A stretch of 57,911 nt of DNA from NCBI RefSeq assembly GCF_000805335.1, contig NZ_KN708638.1, positions 267,882 to 325,792 of the forward strand, written 5' to 3'. Origin of the DNA: Streptomyces sp. CT34 (GTDB lineage Bacteria > Actinomycetota > Actinomycetes > Streptomycetales > Streptomycetaceae). Below, piece by piece: positions 32,743 to 41,259 of this stretch (position 1 is the first letter of the stretch; each line of letters starts with the position of its first letter). Below the pieces are notes generated by a model that did not search any database, was not told the DNA's origin, and saw nothing but the letters and a program-made list of their open reading frames with translations. The translations under genes and the position numbers were made by a program.

Positions 32743-34884
32743 GTGACCACCAGCGCGTTCGACCTTCCCGACCGCCTCTCCCCCAAGGCCGACCCGACGC
32801 TGATCGCCGGCGACGAGCGGCACTTCGCGGCCATAGCGGAGAGCCTTGAGCAGTCGATCGCCGAACTGTCCGACCGTCTCGACGCCGAGCTGAGGGCGCC
32901 CGGTGGCATCGGCCGGCAGGCGATGGATCGGGACGCGGAGGTCCGGCGACTGACCGGGCGCCTGCGGGCCCTGCGTCGCTTCGGATGGGATCTGTGCCTC
33001 GGGCGCATCGTCGGCGCGGACGATCCCGAGCCCGTGTACATCGGACGGCTTGGCCTGACCGACAGCGCGGGGCGTCGGCTGCTGGTCGACTGGCGCTCCC
33101 CGGCGGCCGCATCGTTCTTCGCGGCGACCCACGCCAACCCGATGGGGTTGGCGAGCCGCCGTAGGTATCGCTGGGCGGGTGGCCGGGTCAGCGATTACTG
33201 GGACGAGGTGTTCACCGCTGACGGGCTGGACGGGCACGCCGCGCTGGATGACCAGTCCGCCTTCGTCGCCAGCCTGGGCAGCACCCGGTCGTCCCGGATG
33301 CGTGATGTGCTCGCCACCATCCAGGCCGACCAGGATGCCATCATCCGGGCGGGATCCCGGGGCGCTCTCGTTGTCGACGGCGGTCCGGGTACGGGCAAGA
33401 CTGTGGTCGCTCTGCATCGCACCGCCCACCTCCTCTACTCCGACCCGCGTCTCGGCCACCGTCGCGGTGGCGTGCTGTTCGTCGGTCCGCACCAGCCCTA
33501 TCTGGCCTATGTCGAGGACGTCCTGCCCAGTCTCGGGGAGGAGGGCGTGCAGACGTGCACCGTGCGGGACCTCGTCGCCGAGGGGGCCGGAGCCGCGGTC
33601 GAGGCCGACCCGGATGTCGCCCGCCTGAAGTCGTCCGCGGACATGGTCAAGGCGATCGAGGCTGCCGTCGGGGTCTACGAGGAGCCGCCGGCCGAGGGGA
33701 TGACGGTCGCGACCGACTGGGCCGATATCCGGCTGAGTGCCGACGACTGGGCCGAGGCGTTCGACACGCCGGATCCCGGCACTCCGCACAACGAGGCGCG
33801 TGAGCAGATCTGGGAAGAGCTGGTCACGATCCTGTTGGGCAAGCTCGACGGCGATGTTCCGCCCGACCTGTTCCAAAGGTCGCTCAGGCAGGACGAGGAG
33901 CTGGTCACCGCCCTCCACCGCGCGTGGCCGCTGCTCGAAGCGGCCGACCTCGTCGGAGACCTGTGGTCGGTCCCCGCGTATCTGCGGATGTGCGCTCCCT
34001 GGCTGAGCCGCGATGAGGTGCGCACGCTGCAGCGCAAGGAGGCGCCCCAGGCATGGACGGTGTCCGACCTGCCGCTCCTGGACGCGGCGCGGCAGCGGCT
34101 CCGCGGTCCGGAGGCGGCACGGCGGAAGCGCCGGCAGGAGGCCGCCGTCGCCGCCGAACGAGCTCGTATGTCCGACGTCATCGACAACGTGCTGGCGGCC
34201 GATGACGACGGTGAGGGTGCGGTGACGATGCTGCGCGGACAGGACCTGCGGGACAGGCTGATCGACCGGACCGCTGTGGCCGGCGCCGATCCGGACCGGC
34301 TCGCCGGTCCGTTCGCGCACATCGTCGTGGACGAGGCGCAGGAACTGACCGACGCGGAGTGGCAGATGCTGCTGCTGCGCTGCCCGTCCCGGAGCTTCAC
34401 CATTGTCGGGGACCGCGCCCAGGCCAGGCACGGGTTCGCCGATTCGTGGCAGGAGCGGCTGGCACGGATCGGGCTCGACCGGGTCGAGGTGGCCTCCCTG
34501 AGCATCAACTACCGGACGCCGCAAGAGGTCATGGCGGAGGCCGAGTCGGTCATCCGGGGTGAGCTCCCGGACGCCAATGTACCGACGTCCGTCCGCAGTA
34601 GCGGGGTTCCCGTCACGTACGGATCCGTCGCGGACCGGGACTCGGTCCTCGATGCCTGGCTCGCCGCGCATGCCGACGGGATCGCCTGCGTCATCGGCGA
34701 TCCCACGTTCCGGGCGACATCCCGCGTGCGGTCGCTGACCCCGGAGCTGTCGAAGGGGCTGGAGTTCGACCTGGTCGTCCTCGTCGATCCGGAGGAGTTC
34801 GGCAAGGGCATCGAAGGAGCGGTCGATCGCTATGTCGCGATGACCCGTGCGACCCAGCAACTCGTCATCCTGCGGAGCTCCTGA
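32743..34884 (+). CDS. helR: HelR-type RNA polymerase recycling motor ATPase
   Basis: The 713-residue protein belongs to the HelD/HelR group of UvrD-like superfamily 1 proteins. They bind RNA polymerase, release it from nucleic acid and, in the HelR branch, displace rifamycins. Markers are the N-terminal coiled-coil arm (about 25-95), Walker A Gly-Gly-Pro-Gly-Thr-Gly-Lys-Thr (213-220), Walker B Ile-Val-Val-Asp-Glu-Ala-Gln-Glu near 529, Ile-Asn-Tyr-Arg-Thr, Ser-Lys-Gly-Leu-Glu-Phe-Asp and a final Met-Thr-Arg-Ala-Thr-Gln. I prefer the GTG at 32743, which gives the usual start Thr-Thr-Ser-x-Phe-Asp-Leu-Pro; a GTG at 32734 also has a GGAG box. The RAE upstream supports the HelR assignment. No rifamycin phosphotransferase or monooxygenase gene is beside it. 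Confidence 0.92.
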   Translation: MTTSAFDLPDRLSPKADPTLIAGDERHFAAIAESLEQSIAELSDRLDAELRAPGGIGRQAMDRDAEVRRLTGRLRALRRFGWDLCLGRIVGADDPEPVYIGRLGLTDSAGRRLLVDWRSPAAASFFAATHANPMGLASRRRYRWAGGRVSDYWDEVFTADGLDGHAALDDQSAFVASLGSTRSSRMRDVLATIQADQDAIIRAGSRGALVVDGGPGTGKTVVALHRTAHLLYSDPRLGHRRGGVLFVGPHQPYLAYVEDVLPSLGEEGVQTCTVRDLVAEGAGAAVEADPDVARLKSSADMVKAIEAAVGVYEEPPAEGMTVATDWADIRLSADDWAEAFDTPDPGTPHNEAREQIWEELVTILLGKLDGDVPPDLFQRSLRQDEELVTALHRAWPLLEAADLVGDLWSVPAYLRMCAPWLSRDEVRTLQRKEAPQAWTVSDLPLLDAARQRLRGPEAARRKRRQEAAVAAERARMSDVIDNVLAADDDGEGAVTMLRGQDLRDRLIDRTAVAGADPDRLAGPFAHIVVDEAQELTDAEWQMLLLRCPSRSFTIVGDRAQARHGFADSWQERLARIGLDRVEVASLSINYRTPQEVMAEAESVIRGELPDANVPTSVRSSGVPVTYGSVADRDSVLDAWLAAHADGIACVIGDPTFRATSRVRSLTPELSKGLEFDLVVLVDPEEFGKGIEGAVDRYVAMTRATQQLVILRSS

Positions 34885-34987
34885 CGTCGGCCACGCGGTG
34901 CCGCGAGCCCCCGCGCCCCGGTGGGCCCGGACGGGGCCGCCGTGGGGGCGCGGAGTACGAATCCGCGGTCGTCATCGGGCGAATTGA

Positions 34988-35848
34988 TCACCGCTCTTCA
35001 ACGGGGCCGCGCTCGTCGAGGAAGCGCAGGAGCGCGTCGGCGGTGTCCTGTGGGTTGTCCTCGGGCAGGAAGTGCCCGGCTGCGCTGATTGTCTGCCGGC
35101 GGGCACCGGGGATCGCCGCGGCCAGGCGGTCCGCAGTGTCCGGCGGCAGCCATTGGTCCTGTTCACCCCACAGGACCAGGGTAGGAGCCACGATGTGCTT
35201 CAGGCGGGCGACGACATCGCGGGTGTCCTCGGAGCTGACGGCGACGACTTGGTCCATCCAACGTTGCCGACCGTCGTCTCCGGTCCACGGAGCAAGGTAG
35301 GCGTTCGCGGTGGAGACCGGCATCGGATGATGAGTGGCGGTGCGGAGACGCGTGGCGATGAGGTCGCCGAAGACGTCTGTGGGCATCGTGCGGTAGGCGG
35401 TTGCGTGGCGCTGCTGGTGGTCGGTGAACGGCGTGTTCCACGGGCCGAGGACGGCGGCGTCCAGGAGGGCGATACGTCGCACCGGCACGTGCTCGATCAG
35501 GTGTGCGCGCAGTACGATCCCTCCCCCGATGTCGTGCCCGACCAGGCTCGGCGTCTCCAGCCCCCAGTACTCGGTGAGTTCGGCCAGTACCCGGGCCTGC
35601 CGGGCGATCGTAGGGGCGGCCCCGGGACGAGGGCGGGAGTCGCCGAATCCGAGTAGGTCCCACACATGAACGGTGTGGCTGCGAGCCAGCACGGGGACGA
35701 TCTCGCGCCACAGATAGGACCAGGCGGGGGTGCCGTGGACCAGGATCACGGGTGGCCCTTCGCCGAAGACGCCGGTGGCGACCTGTCCGTCGGATACCCG
35801 GACCCGGTGGGGGAGGCTCCACGTCTCGGACTGGGCGTGCGTAGGCAT
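34988..35848 (-). CDS. Alpha/beta hydrolase, haloalkane dehalogenase/epoxide hydrolase type
   Basis: The 286-residue protein has the alpha/beta-hydrolase fold with an Asp nucleophile (Gly-His-Asp-Ile-Gly-Gly-Gly) instead of Ser, as in haloalkane dehalogenases, epoxide hydrolases and fluoroacetate dehalogenase-like enzymes. The oxyanion motif His-Gly-Thr-Pro-Ala-Trp is near residue 40, the acid in Gly-Glu-Gln-Asp-Gln-Trp, and the catalytic His in Ala-Ala-Gly-His-Phe. The substrate is unknown. The ATG at 35848 is preferred; a GTG at 35857 is in frame. Confidence 0.88.
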   Translation of the reverse strand: MPTHAQSETWSLPHRVRVSDGQVATGVFGEGPPVILVHGTPAWSYLWREIVPVLARSHTVHVWDLLGFGDSRPRPGAAPTIARQARVLAELTEYWGLETPSLVGHDIGGGIVLRAHLIEHVPVRRIALLDAAVLGPWNTPFTDHQQRHATAYRTMPTDVFGDLIATRLRTATHHPMPVSTANAYLAPWTGDDGRQRWMDQVVAVSSEDTRDVVARLKHIVAPTLVLWGEQDQWLPPDTADRLAAAIPGARRQTISAAGHFLPEDNPQDTADALLRFLDERGPVEER

Positions 35849-36029
35849 GCCAACCACTCACCCGCGGACGAGCGCCGCGCCCTTGAGGGGCGGTGACCGC
35901 TTCGTACAACGGCGACCGCGGATTCGTGCTCCGCGCCCCCAAGGCGGTCCCCTCGACCAGGGCGCAGTCCCGTCCAACCACGTAGCAGTACGGCTGTGGC
36001 AACCTCATCTCGGTCACGGAGCAGGCCCC

Positions 36030-36338
36030 CTCGAAACGAGCCGCATTCAGGAGCGGTTCGCCGCCGATACGGTGGGCGGCAAGCTGACCGTGCACCAGGA
36101 CGACGGCCCGCGCCGGCACCGGGAGGTCAAGCTGCCGAAGTCCAGCGCGTACTGGTTCGAAGTGATTGCCTGGCCCGGTGCCCTGGCGATCAGCTGGCAC
36201 AGCAGCACTCACGTCTTTCGCCACACGGACGACCTGTTCGCCACACGGACGACCTGATCGAGACACGGACGACCTGATCGAGACACGGACGACCTGATCG
36301 AGTCCTTCCGCAACTGTGAAGCGACCGGGAGCGGTTGA
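36030..36338 (+). pseudogene. Remnant of a small phage-like hypothetical gene broken by a 20-bp repeat expansion
   Basis: The plus frame reads Arg-Phe-Ala-Ala-Asp-Thr, Leu-Thr-Val-His-Gln-Asp-Asp-Gly-x-x-Arg-His, Tyr-Trp-Phe-Glu-Val-Ile-Ala-Trp-Pro-Gly-Ala-Leu and Val-Phe-Arg-His-Thr-Asp-Asp-Leu. This matches a small family seen in Streptomyces prophage-like regions. A four-copy 20-bp repeat then shifts the frame and causes a stop at 36255. Beyond the repeat the frame Thr-Asp-Asp-Leu-Ile-Glu-Ser-Phe-Arg ends at 36336-36338. The 5' end is missing. Confidence 0.5.
36221..36300. repeat. Four tandem 20-bp repeats
   Basis: The units are CCACACGGACGACCTGTTCG, CCACACGGACGACCTGATCG and two copies of AGACACGGACGACCTGATCG. 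Twenty is not a multiple of three, so each copy shifts the reading frame of the gene remnant they lie in. Confidence 0.9.
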
Positions 36339-36541
36339 CAGGTCGACACCCCTGCATCCCCGTCGGGCGCCTCGGCCGACCGTCTGCCCCTGCGCCCCGA
36401 ACGGCGACAGTACACCGCAACTCCCCATCATCCGGCTGTGCCGGACGAACCCCTCCTCAAGATTGCTAGCAGCGGATAGTGTGATCAACCGGTGGATTGC
36501 ACCACCGACACTCCCATTACACAAGAGGGGCTTGTTCTGAC

Positions 36542-37606
36542 ATGAAACCGCACAGACCCGCGGTCTCCCACAGAGCGTTAACCGTCCTGATAGCCACGCT
36601 CGGCATCGCCCTGGGCCTCACCACCCAGGCCGGCATCGCACAGGCCGCAGACAACTGCTCCGGTCTGTCCTGCTTGACGATCACCTCGGCCAACAGCGGC
36701 CGGAACCTGGACGTGCAGAACGGCAACAGCGGTGACGGCGTCTTCATCGTCACCAACTCCGCACCGGGCTACCACCAGCAGTGGCAGGCCCGACTCCAGG
36801 GATCCGACTCGTCCTTCACCATCGCCAACAACGACACGGGCAAGTGCATCGAGGCCGGACTCCCACTCAAGCAGCAGTCCTGCTCCGGCTCGTCCGCGCA
36901 GCGTTGGTACTTCCAGCCCGTCAACGGCACTTCGGACACCTTCATGATCCGTAACGCCGGGGACAACCGGTGCATCGACGTGGTGCTCGCCGCGCAGTAC
37001 GACGACGCCTGGACCCAGACCTACAACTGCAACGGCACCAAGGCCCAGCAGTGGAAGCTCCCGAGCAGCGCCGTCGACACCGCGCTCAGGGCCGCGGTCG
37101 ACTACGCGTCCAAGCGCTGCCAGAAGGACGGCTCCACCTGCTTCTGGACCAAGGGCTCCCAGGCCCCGGCCGAGCCGCTTGCGAAGCAGTGCGTCTCCCC
37201 CGTCTGGTACAACGGCACCGAAGCGCCGGTGCCATGGACGTTCTCGCTGAACACCTCCTCCGGCTGGGCGAGCCAACTCGGCGTCAGCTTCACCTCGGGA
37301 ATCGGCGCGGGCCCCACGAGCCCCGTCCAGGCCAGTGTCAGCCTGACCATCTCCGGCCAGGTCACCCACGATCTGCGACAGGACCTCGGCAACAGCCTGA
37401 CCATCAACGTTCCGTCGCACCAGTACGGCTGGGTGGCGCTGTCGGAGCTGGCGACCAAGGTGACCGGCGAGTGGACCTTCGACGCGAACGGGTTCCCCTG
37501 GACGGCGAAGGACACCGTCACCGTTCCGCTGAAGAGTGACGACCAGGGCCGGTCCAGCATCTACCTGGCCCGGACGAGCCCCAACTTCACCACCTGCAAC
37601 AGCTAG
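36542..37606 (+). CDS. Secreted ricin-B-lectin protein with beta-rich C-terminal domain
   Basis: The 354-residue protein has a Sec signal (cleavage near Ala-Gln-Ala at 36) and a ricin-type beta-trefoil lectin domain (about 38-175). That domain has three Gln-x-Trp-type signatures (Gln-Gln-Trp, Gln-Arg-Trp, Gln-Gln-Trp) and paired cysteines, suggesting sugar binding. The C-terminal 170 residues are beta-rich with alternating Ser, Thr and Val (Val-Ser-Leu-Thr-Ile-Ser-Gly-Gln-Val-Thr). They may form an aerolysin-like pore module, but that is inference. It stands alone, with no immunity partner. Confidence 0.8.
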   Translation: MKPHRPAVSHRALTVLIATLGIALGLTTQAGIAQAADNCSGLSCLTITSANSGRNLDVQNGNSGDGVFIVTNSAPGYHQQWQARLQGSDSSFTIANNDTGKCIEAGLPLKQQSCSGSSAQRWYFQPVNGTSDTFMIRNAGDNRCIDVVLAAQYDDAWTQTYNCNGTKAQQWKLPSSAVDTALRAAVDYASKRCQKDGSTCFWTKGSQAPAEPLAKQCVSPVWYNGTEAPVPWTFSLNTSSGWASQLGVSFTSGIGAGPTSPVQASVSLTISGQVTHDLRQDLGNSLTINVPSHQYGWVALSELATKVTGEWTFDANGFPWTAKDTVTVPLKSDDQGRSSIYLARTSPNFTTCNS

Positions 37607-37708
37607 CGCCAACAACGCCGGGCATCAGGCCGAGACGCCGTGACAGAGCCTGCCTGCCCGCCTGGTGGCGGTGCTCCGGGGGGGGTGAGGGACTGGCCGC
37701 TGTCGCGG

Positions 37709-37870
37709 CGGACTCACCAGCGAGATCCACTGGATCCAGCTGAGCGCGGATGGCCGCTGCCGCCCGCTGTCCTTGGTCATCACCGGCGGACAGCGGGCGG
37801 ACTGCACCCCGTGCGAAGCGGTTCCGAAGAAGATCCGCGGCCCCGAAGAAGATCCGCTGCCCTCGGCCCC
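37709..37870 (+). pseudogene. IS5-type DDE transposase fragment
   Basis: A plus frame reads Gly-Leu-Thr-Ser-Glu-Ile-His, then Arg-Pro-Leu-Ser-Leu-Val-Ile-Thr-Gly-Gly-Gln-Arg-Ala-Asp and Lys-Lys-Ile-Arg. This is the conserved stretch after the first catalytic Asp in many Streptomyces IS5-family transposases (Lys-Ile-His ... Thr-Ala-Gly-Gln). Only about 50 codons remain. The rest of the 37607-37977 gap shows nothing I can support. Confidence 0.5.
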
Positions 37871-37977
37871 CCCCGCGACGTCATCACGTAGCTCCTCGGC
37901 GGGCTCACGGCGTCCGGAGACGAGCACGAGGGCGTCGTCCGCTCCCCCGCGGATGGGCAGTGGGAGCAGTCCAGGCG

Positions 37978-38436
37978 TCAGTGCTCGGTTCCGGTTGTCT
38001 CTTCGCCCTGGCCCTGTGCGACAAATCGGGCCAGCAGGTCGTGCAGTTGGTGTTGTTCCCGCGGGTCGAGAACCTCCAGTAGTGCGAGCATCGCGCCGCG
38101 GAACAGCTCGTCGGCCTCCTGGAGCCGCCGCTCGCCCTCTTCGGTGATCACGACCTCGTACGCCCGACGGTCGTTCGCTGCCCGCCGGCGCTGCACCAGA
38201 TGCCGGCGCTCCAAGTCATCCACGATCCGCACCAGGGTGGACTTGTCGATGCCGAGCGCCGTACCCAGTTCGCGCTGACTGCGGATCTGGCCTGCCTGGA
38301 CCGTGGCCAACACACCGGCATGTTGCAGTTCGATGCCGGTCGGCCGGGCCGCTTGGTTGGCCTTCGCGCGGGCGAGCTGGTGGGCGCGGAACATCAGCAG
38401 GCCGAGGGCGGTCGGATCGACCGGTGGAGCTCCCAT
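37978..38436 (-). CDS. MarR family transcriptional regulator
   Basis: This 152-residue protein is a winged-helix MarR regulator. The recognition region reads Gln-Arg-Glu-Leu-Gly-Thr-Ala-Leu-Gly-Ile-Asp-Lys-Ser-Thr-Leu-Val-Arg-Ile-Val-Asp-Asp-Leu-type helices around residues 55-75, with the wing Asn-Asp-Arg-Arg-Ala-Tyr-Glu. It is transcribed divergently from an FAD monooxygenase, with overlapping TGAGA/TCTCA half-sites between them, so it probably represses that gene until a ligand binds. The ATG at 38436 fits the usual family start; one at 38457 is also in frame. Confidence 0.88.
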   Translation of the reverse strand: MGAPPVDPTALGLLMFRAHQLARAKANQAARPTGIELQHAGVLATVQAGQIRSQRELGTALGIDKSTLVRIVDDLERRHLVQRRRAANDRRAYEVVITEEGERRLQEADELFRGAMLALLEVLDPREQHQLHDLLARFVAQGQGEETTGTEH

Positions 38437-38462
38437 GGACACGATGCTAGCATCCAAGATAG

Positions 38463-38482
38463 TCTCAGATGAGATGATCTCA
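38463..38482. promoter_or_regulatory. Overlapping palindromes in the MarR/monooxygenase promoter
   Basis: TCTCAGATGAGATGATCTCA contains two overlapping inverted repeats, TCTCA-GA-TGAGA and TGAGAT-G-ATCTCA. Placement between the divergent start codons suggests a MarR operator. Evidence is symmetry only. Confidence 0.55.
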
Positions 38483-38500
38483 ATTCGGACGGGGTGAAGT

Positions 38501-39616
38501 ATGCGTGTTCTGATCAGCGGCGCCGGCCTGGCCGGCCCGTGTCTCGCTCACGGCCTGCGCCAACACGGCCACGACGTACGGCTCTTCGAGCGCGATGCCG
38601 CCATCGACGCCCGCGCGCAGGGGTACCGGATTCACATCAACGGCGACGGGGATGCGGCGCTGCGCGAGTGGCTGCCCGCCGAGGCCTACGAGCAGGCCGT
38701 CGCCACTTCCTGCATGGCCGGTGGTGGCGTCCGCATGGCCGGCCCCGACCTGCGGGAATTCATCGAGATCGAGCTCCCTCCGGATGCCGCGGGCATCACG
38801 GTTGACCGGCTCACACTGCGCCGGATCATGCTGCGGGACCTGATGGACTCGACCCGGTTCGGCGCCGGGTTCTCCCGTTACGAACTGCTGGACGACGGCA
38901 CCGTACGGGTCTTCCTCACCGACGGTTCCACCGCCGAGGGCGACCTGCTGGTCGCCGCCGACGGAGTCAACTCCGGCGTCCGGCGCCAGCTGCTGCCCGA
39001 CTTCCCCGTCACCGTGCTGGACAGCCAACTGATCTACGGCCGTACGCCGTTGACCGATCAGGCACGGAAGCTGACGCCGCCGCCGGCGCTCGAAGGTTTC
39101 CTGGGCGTGGGCAGTACGGACGGCCGCCGCCTCGCGCTGGCCGCACAGCGGTTCCGCCGCAACCCGGCCGATTTCGGGCTGCCGCCGGCCGACGACTACG
39201 TCATGTGGGGTGTGACTGCCCCGGCCGACGTCTGCGGTCCCGGATTCTTCGAGCTCGGTGCCGCGGAGCTGTTGGAGTTGGCGGCACAGACCATTGCGGA
39301 CTGGGCCCCCTCACTGAGCGAGTTGGTCCGACTGGGAGACCTGGACCACCTCATGCCCGCGAGTGTCCAGACCTCCGAACGCCCCGAATCGTGGTCGCCG
39401 GTACCGGTGACCCTGCTCGGTGACGCGGCGCATCCCATGGCCCCGGCCGGAATCAGTGCCGGCGTCGCGATCCACGACGCCGGCCTGCTCGCCTCCCGCC
39501 TGGTTTCGGGCGCACCCCTGCTCGACGCCGTCCGGTCGTACGAGACGGACATGCTCGACTACGGTTTCGCCGCAGTCGCCACCGCCACCCGGAACCACGC
39601 AGGCAACTTCCAGTAG
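38501..39616 (+). CDS. FAD-dependent aromatic-ring monooxygenase family protein
   Basis: The 371-residue protein is a class A flavoprotein monooxygenase of the PHBH/UbiH type, which hydroxylates an aromatic or related substrate with NAD(P)H and oxygen. The FAD-binding motif Gly-Ala-Gly-Leu-Ala-Gly is at residues 7-12. A Glu-Arg at the end of strand two, Ala-Asp-Gly-Val-Asn-Ser near 150 and Gly-Asp-Ala-Ala-His-Pro-Met near 306 are the other flavin contacts. The substrate is unknown. The start is supported by a GGGGTG box. It is controlled presumably by the divergent MarR protein, as in many xenobiotic-inducible monooxygenase pairs. Confidence 0.9.
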   Translation: MRVLISGAGLAGPCLAHGLRQHGHDVRLFERDAAIDARAQGYRIHINGDGDAALREWLPAEAYEQAVATSCMAGGGVRMAGPDLREFIEIELPPDAAGITVDRLTLRRIMLRDLMDSTRFGAGFSRYELLDDGTVRVFLTDGSTAEGDLLVAADGVNSGVRRQLLPDFPVTVLDSQLIYGRTPLTDQARKLTPPPALEGFLGVGSTDGRRLALAAQRFRRNPADFGLPPADDYVMWGVTAPADVCGPGFFELGAAELLELAAQTIADWAPSLSELVRLGDLDHLMPASVQTSERPESWSPVPVTLLGDAAHPMAPAGISAGVAIHDAGLLASRLVSGAPLLDAVRSYETDMLDYGFAAVATATRNHAGNFQ

Positions 39617-39717
39617 TCCAGCCGCAGATCGTGATCTTCACACGTCGCAGGACCACGCTGTGCCCTGCGACCACCGCCTGAACCTGCTGCCTGCACACGC
39701 TGATGATCAGGCGGTGA

Positions 39718-39769
39718 CCGCACTCGTTCCGCCCGCCGGAGACGATCACGATCAGCGGGCGGAGTGCGG
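39718..39769. terminator. Bidirectional hairpin terminator
   Basis: The arms CCGCACT and CCGCCCGC (separated by four bases) pair with GCGGGCGGAGTGCGG. The hairpin lies between the convergent monooxygenase and P-loop protein genes and overlaps the end of the latter. Confidence 0.6.
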
Positions 39770-40300
39770 CTCGGCCCAACCGGTGGCGGTCACCACCTCC
39801 CGCGCGATGTCCGCGACAGGCCGTCCGTCCGTCGCCACCCGTACGGTCTCCGCGGTGGCCCGCCGATCCAGAAGTCTCGCCTTGCGGACGCTGCCTTGCA
39901 GCTCCTGCTCCAGCTCGGAGCCGAGTTCCCGGCCCATCAGCCGCTCGCGCGCGGTGGCATCGGAGGCGGTGAGCAGGACTCGCGTGATCCGCACATCGGC
40001 GCCCATGGCACGCTCGAACATTCCCGCCTCCTCCGGCAGCACACTCACAGTGTTGGTGTAGATGAGACGTCGGTAGCCGCGCTGGGCGAAGTTCGCCCAC
40101 ACCGCAGTCAGGTTGCTCTCGGCGATCTCTGTGCGGTGAGGATCTCCCTCTGGTGCCGGATGTACCTGCCCCATGAAGTCACCCTCGATGACAGCGTGAG
40201 CGACCGCCGCGTTGCGCAGCAACGCCGAAACCTCCCACCCCACCGTCGTTTTGCCGACACCAGCCCGCCCACCGATCAGCAGCGCTTCTGCATGTTCCAT
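39752..40300 (-). CDS. P-loop NTPase, kinase-like
   Basis: The 182-residue protein has a Walker A motif (Gly-Gly-Arg-Ala-Gly-Val-Gly-Lys-Thr-Thr, residues 10-19) and an overall AAA_33/shikimate kinase-like layout. A possible Walker B strand (Arg-Arg-Leu-Ile-Tyr-Thr-Asn) and an Arg-rich lid region (Arg-Glu-Arg-Leu-Met-Gly-Arg-Glu-Leu-Gly) follow. It probably phosphorylates a small molecule or transfers an adenylyl group; the substrate cannot be named. It stands alone on this strand. Confidence 0.8.
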   Translation of the reverse strand: MEHAEALLIGGRAGVGKTTVGWEVSALLRNAAVAHAVIEGDFMGQVHPAPEGDPHRTEIAESNLTAVWANFAQRGYRRLIYTNTVSVLPEEAGMFERAMGADVRITRVLLTASDATARERLMGRELGSELEQELQGSVRKARLLDRRATAETVRVATDGRPVADIAREVVTATGWAEPHSAR

Positions 40301-40655
40301 GGGGGCAGCGTGCCAGCCGGCGACCGCGTCACGCGATCCGATATCGATCCCCTCCCCTGTCCTGTCAGTTGTGTCTCCATGGGAGTGGCCGGCTTCGCCA
40401 ACCCGTTTCTGCCATCCGCGCGGACGGCATGCTCGCCAGACAGCCGGTCTTGTCGCCCGGCCATGGAGCCTCTACGGCCCGATCGAGGGCGGGTGTAGGC
40501 CCGACCGAGGTCGCGACGGTCTGTTCGGGGCGGAGCCTCGGTGGCGTTGCGGTATGCGGCCGAAAGCATCTGGCGCCAGCCGAAGGGGAGCGGCCAGGAA
40601 CCGGATCGTAGGTCAGGACGTCACAGTGGCGTGCGGTGGTGGAAGGGGGGCAGCA

Positions 40656-41183
40656 GTGGCGGTGGGGCGCAGTGAACTCAGCTCGTGGCACGGGTCGGCC
40701 CGGTGTTGGTTCGGGGTTGTCCTGGTTGGTGTTGCGTGCGTGGTGACCGCCTGTGGAGGCGGAGATGGCGGTAGCGAATCGCGGGCTCGCTCCGCGCCGT
40801 CGGGCCCTACCGTCGGTCCGAGCACCACGACGCCGGCGCCGTCTTCCCCGGCCCCCGGGGCGGCCTCCGCGTCGCCGGGCTGTGTCGCGGGGGCCGCTAC
40901 CGTCACCCATCGGCCTGGTGACGCCTCCGTCCGGGACCTGTGTGTGCGGCCCGGCGCGACGGTGACCGCGGTTCTGGGGCCTCGCTCGGAGGGTGCCTGG
41001 CCGCAGCCGCGCAGCGGTAATCCGATGCTGGCGGTGGTGACTTCGACCGCCACCGGCCGGGACGGGGCGGCCCGCGTCACCGTGCGGGCCGCGCGTACCG
41101 GCCTGGGGAGGGGGACCTGGGGGCCGGATGCGGCGCCTGTCTTCACCCTCCGGCTGAGTGTGGCGGCGTATCCCGTGCGGTGA
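40656..41183 (+). CDS. Putative lipoprotein
   Basis: The 175-residue protein starts at a GTG six bases after a GGAAGGGGGG box. It has a hydrophobic segment ending in a lipobox, Val-Val-Thr-Ala-Cys, so Cys near residue 36 should be lipid-modified and the protein held on the outer face of the membrane. A Ser/Pro/Thr-rich linker of about 45 residues follows, then a small beta-rich domain of about 90 residues with one Cys pair. I do not recognise the domain. Confidence 0.7.
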   Translation: MAVGRSELSSWHGSARCWFGVVLVGVACVVTACGGGDGGSESRARSAPSGPTVGPSTTTPAPSSPAPGAASASPGCVAGAATVTHRPGDASVRDLCVRPGATVTAVLGPRSEGAWPQPRSGNPMLAVVTSTATGRDGAARVTVRAARTGLGRGTWGPDAAPVFTLRLSVAAYPVR

Positions 41184-41193
41184 GCCGGATGCG

Positions 41194-41237
41194 GGCGGCC
41201 GGTGCGCCTCCCACAGGTGGGGTGCGCACCGGCCGCC
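41194..41237. terminator. Bidirectional hairpin terminator
   Basis: A perfect 14-bp stem (GGCGGCCGGTGCGC-type arm and its complement) encloses a 16-base loop that can itself pair (CCCAC with GTGGG). It separates the convergent lipoprotein and beta-propeller genes. Confidence 0.75.
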
Positions 41238-41259
41238 GGGTGAGGGGGATGCGTTGTGG

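Noticed and set aside
32488..34860. A 790-codon minus-strand open frame
   Set aside because: It is antisense to helR, whose ATPase motifs are complete on the plus strand; such long antisense frames are common in high-GC genomes.
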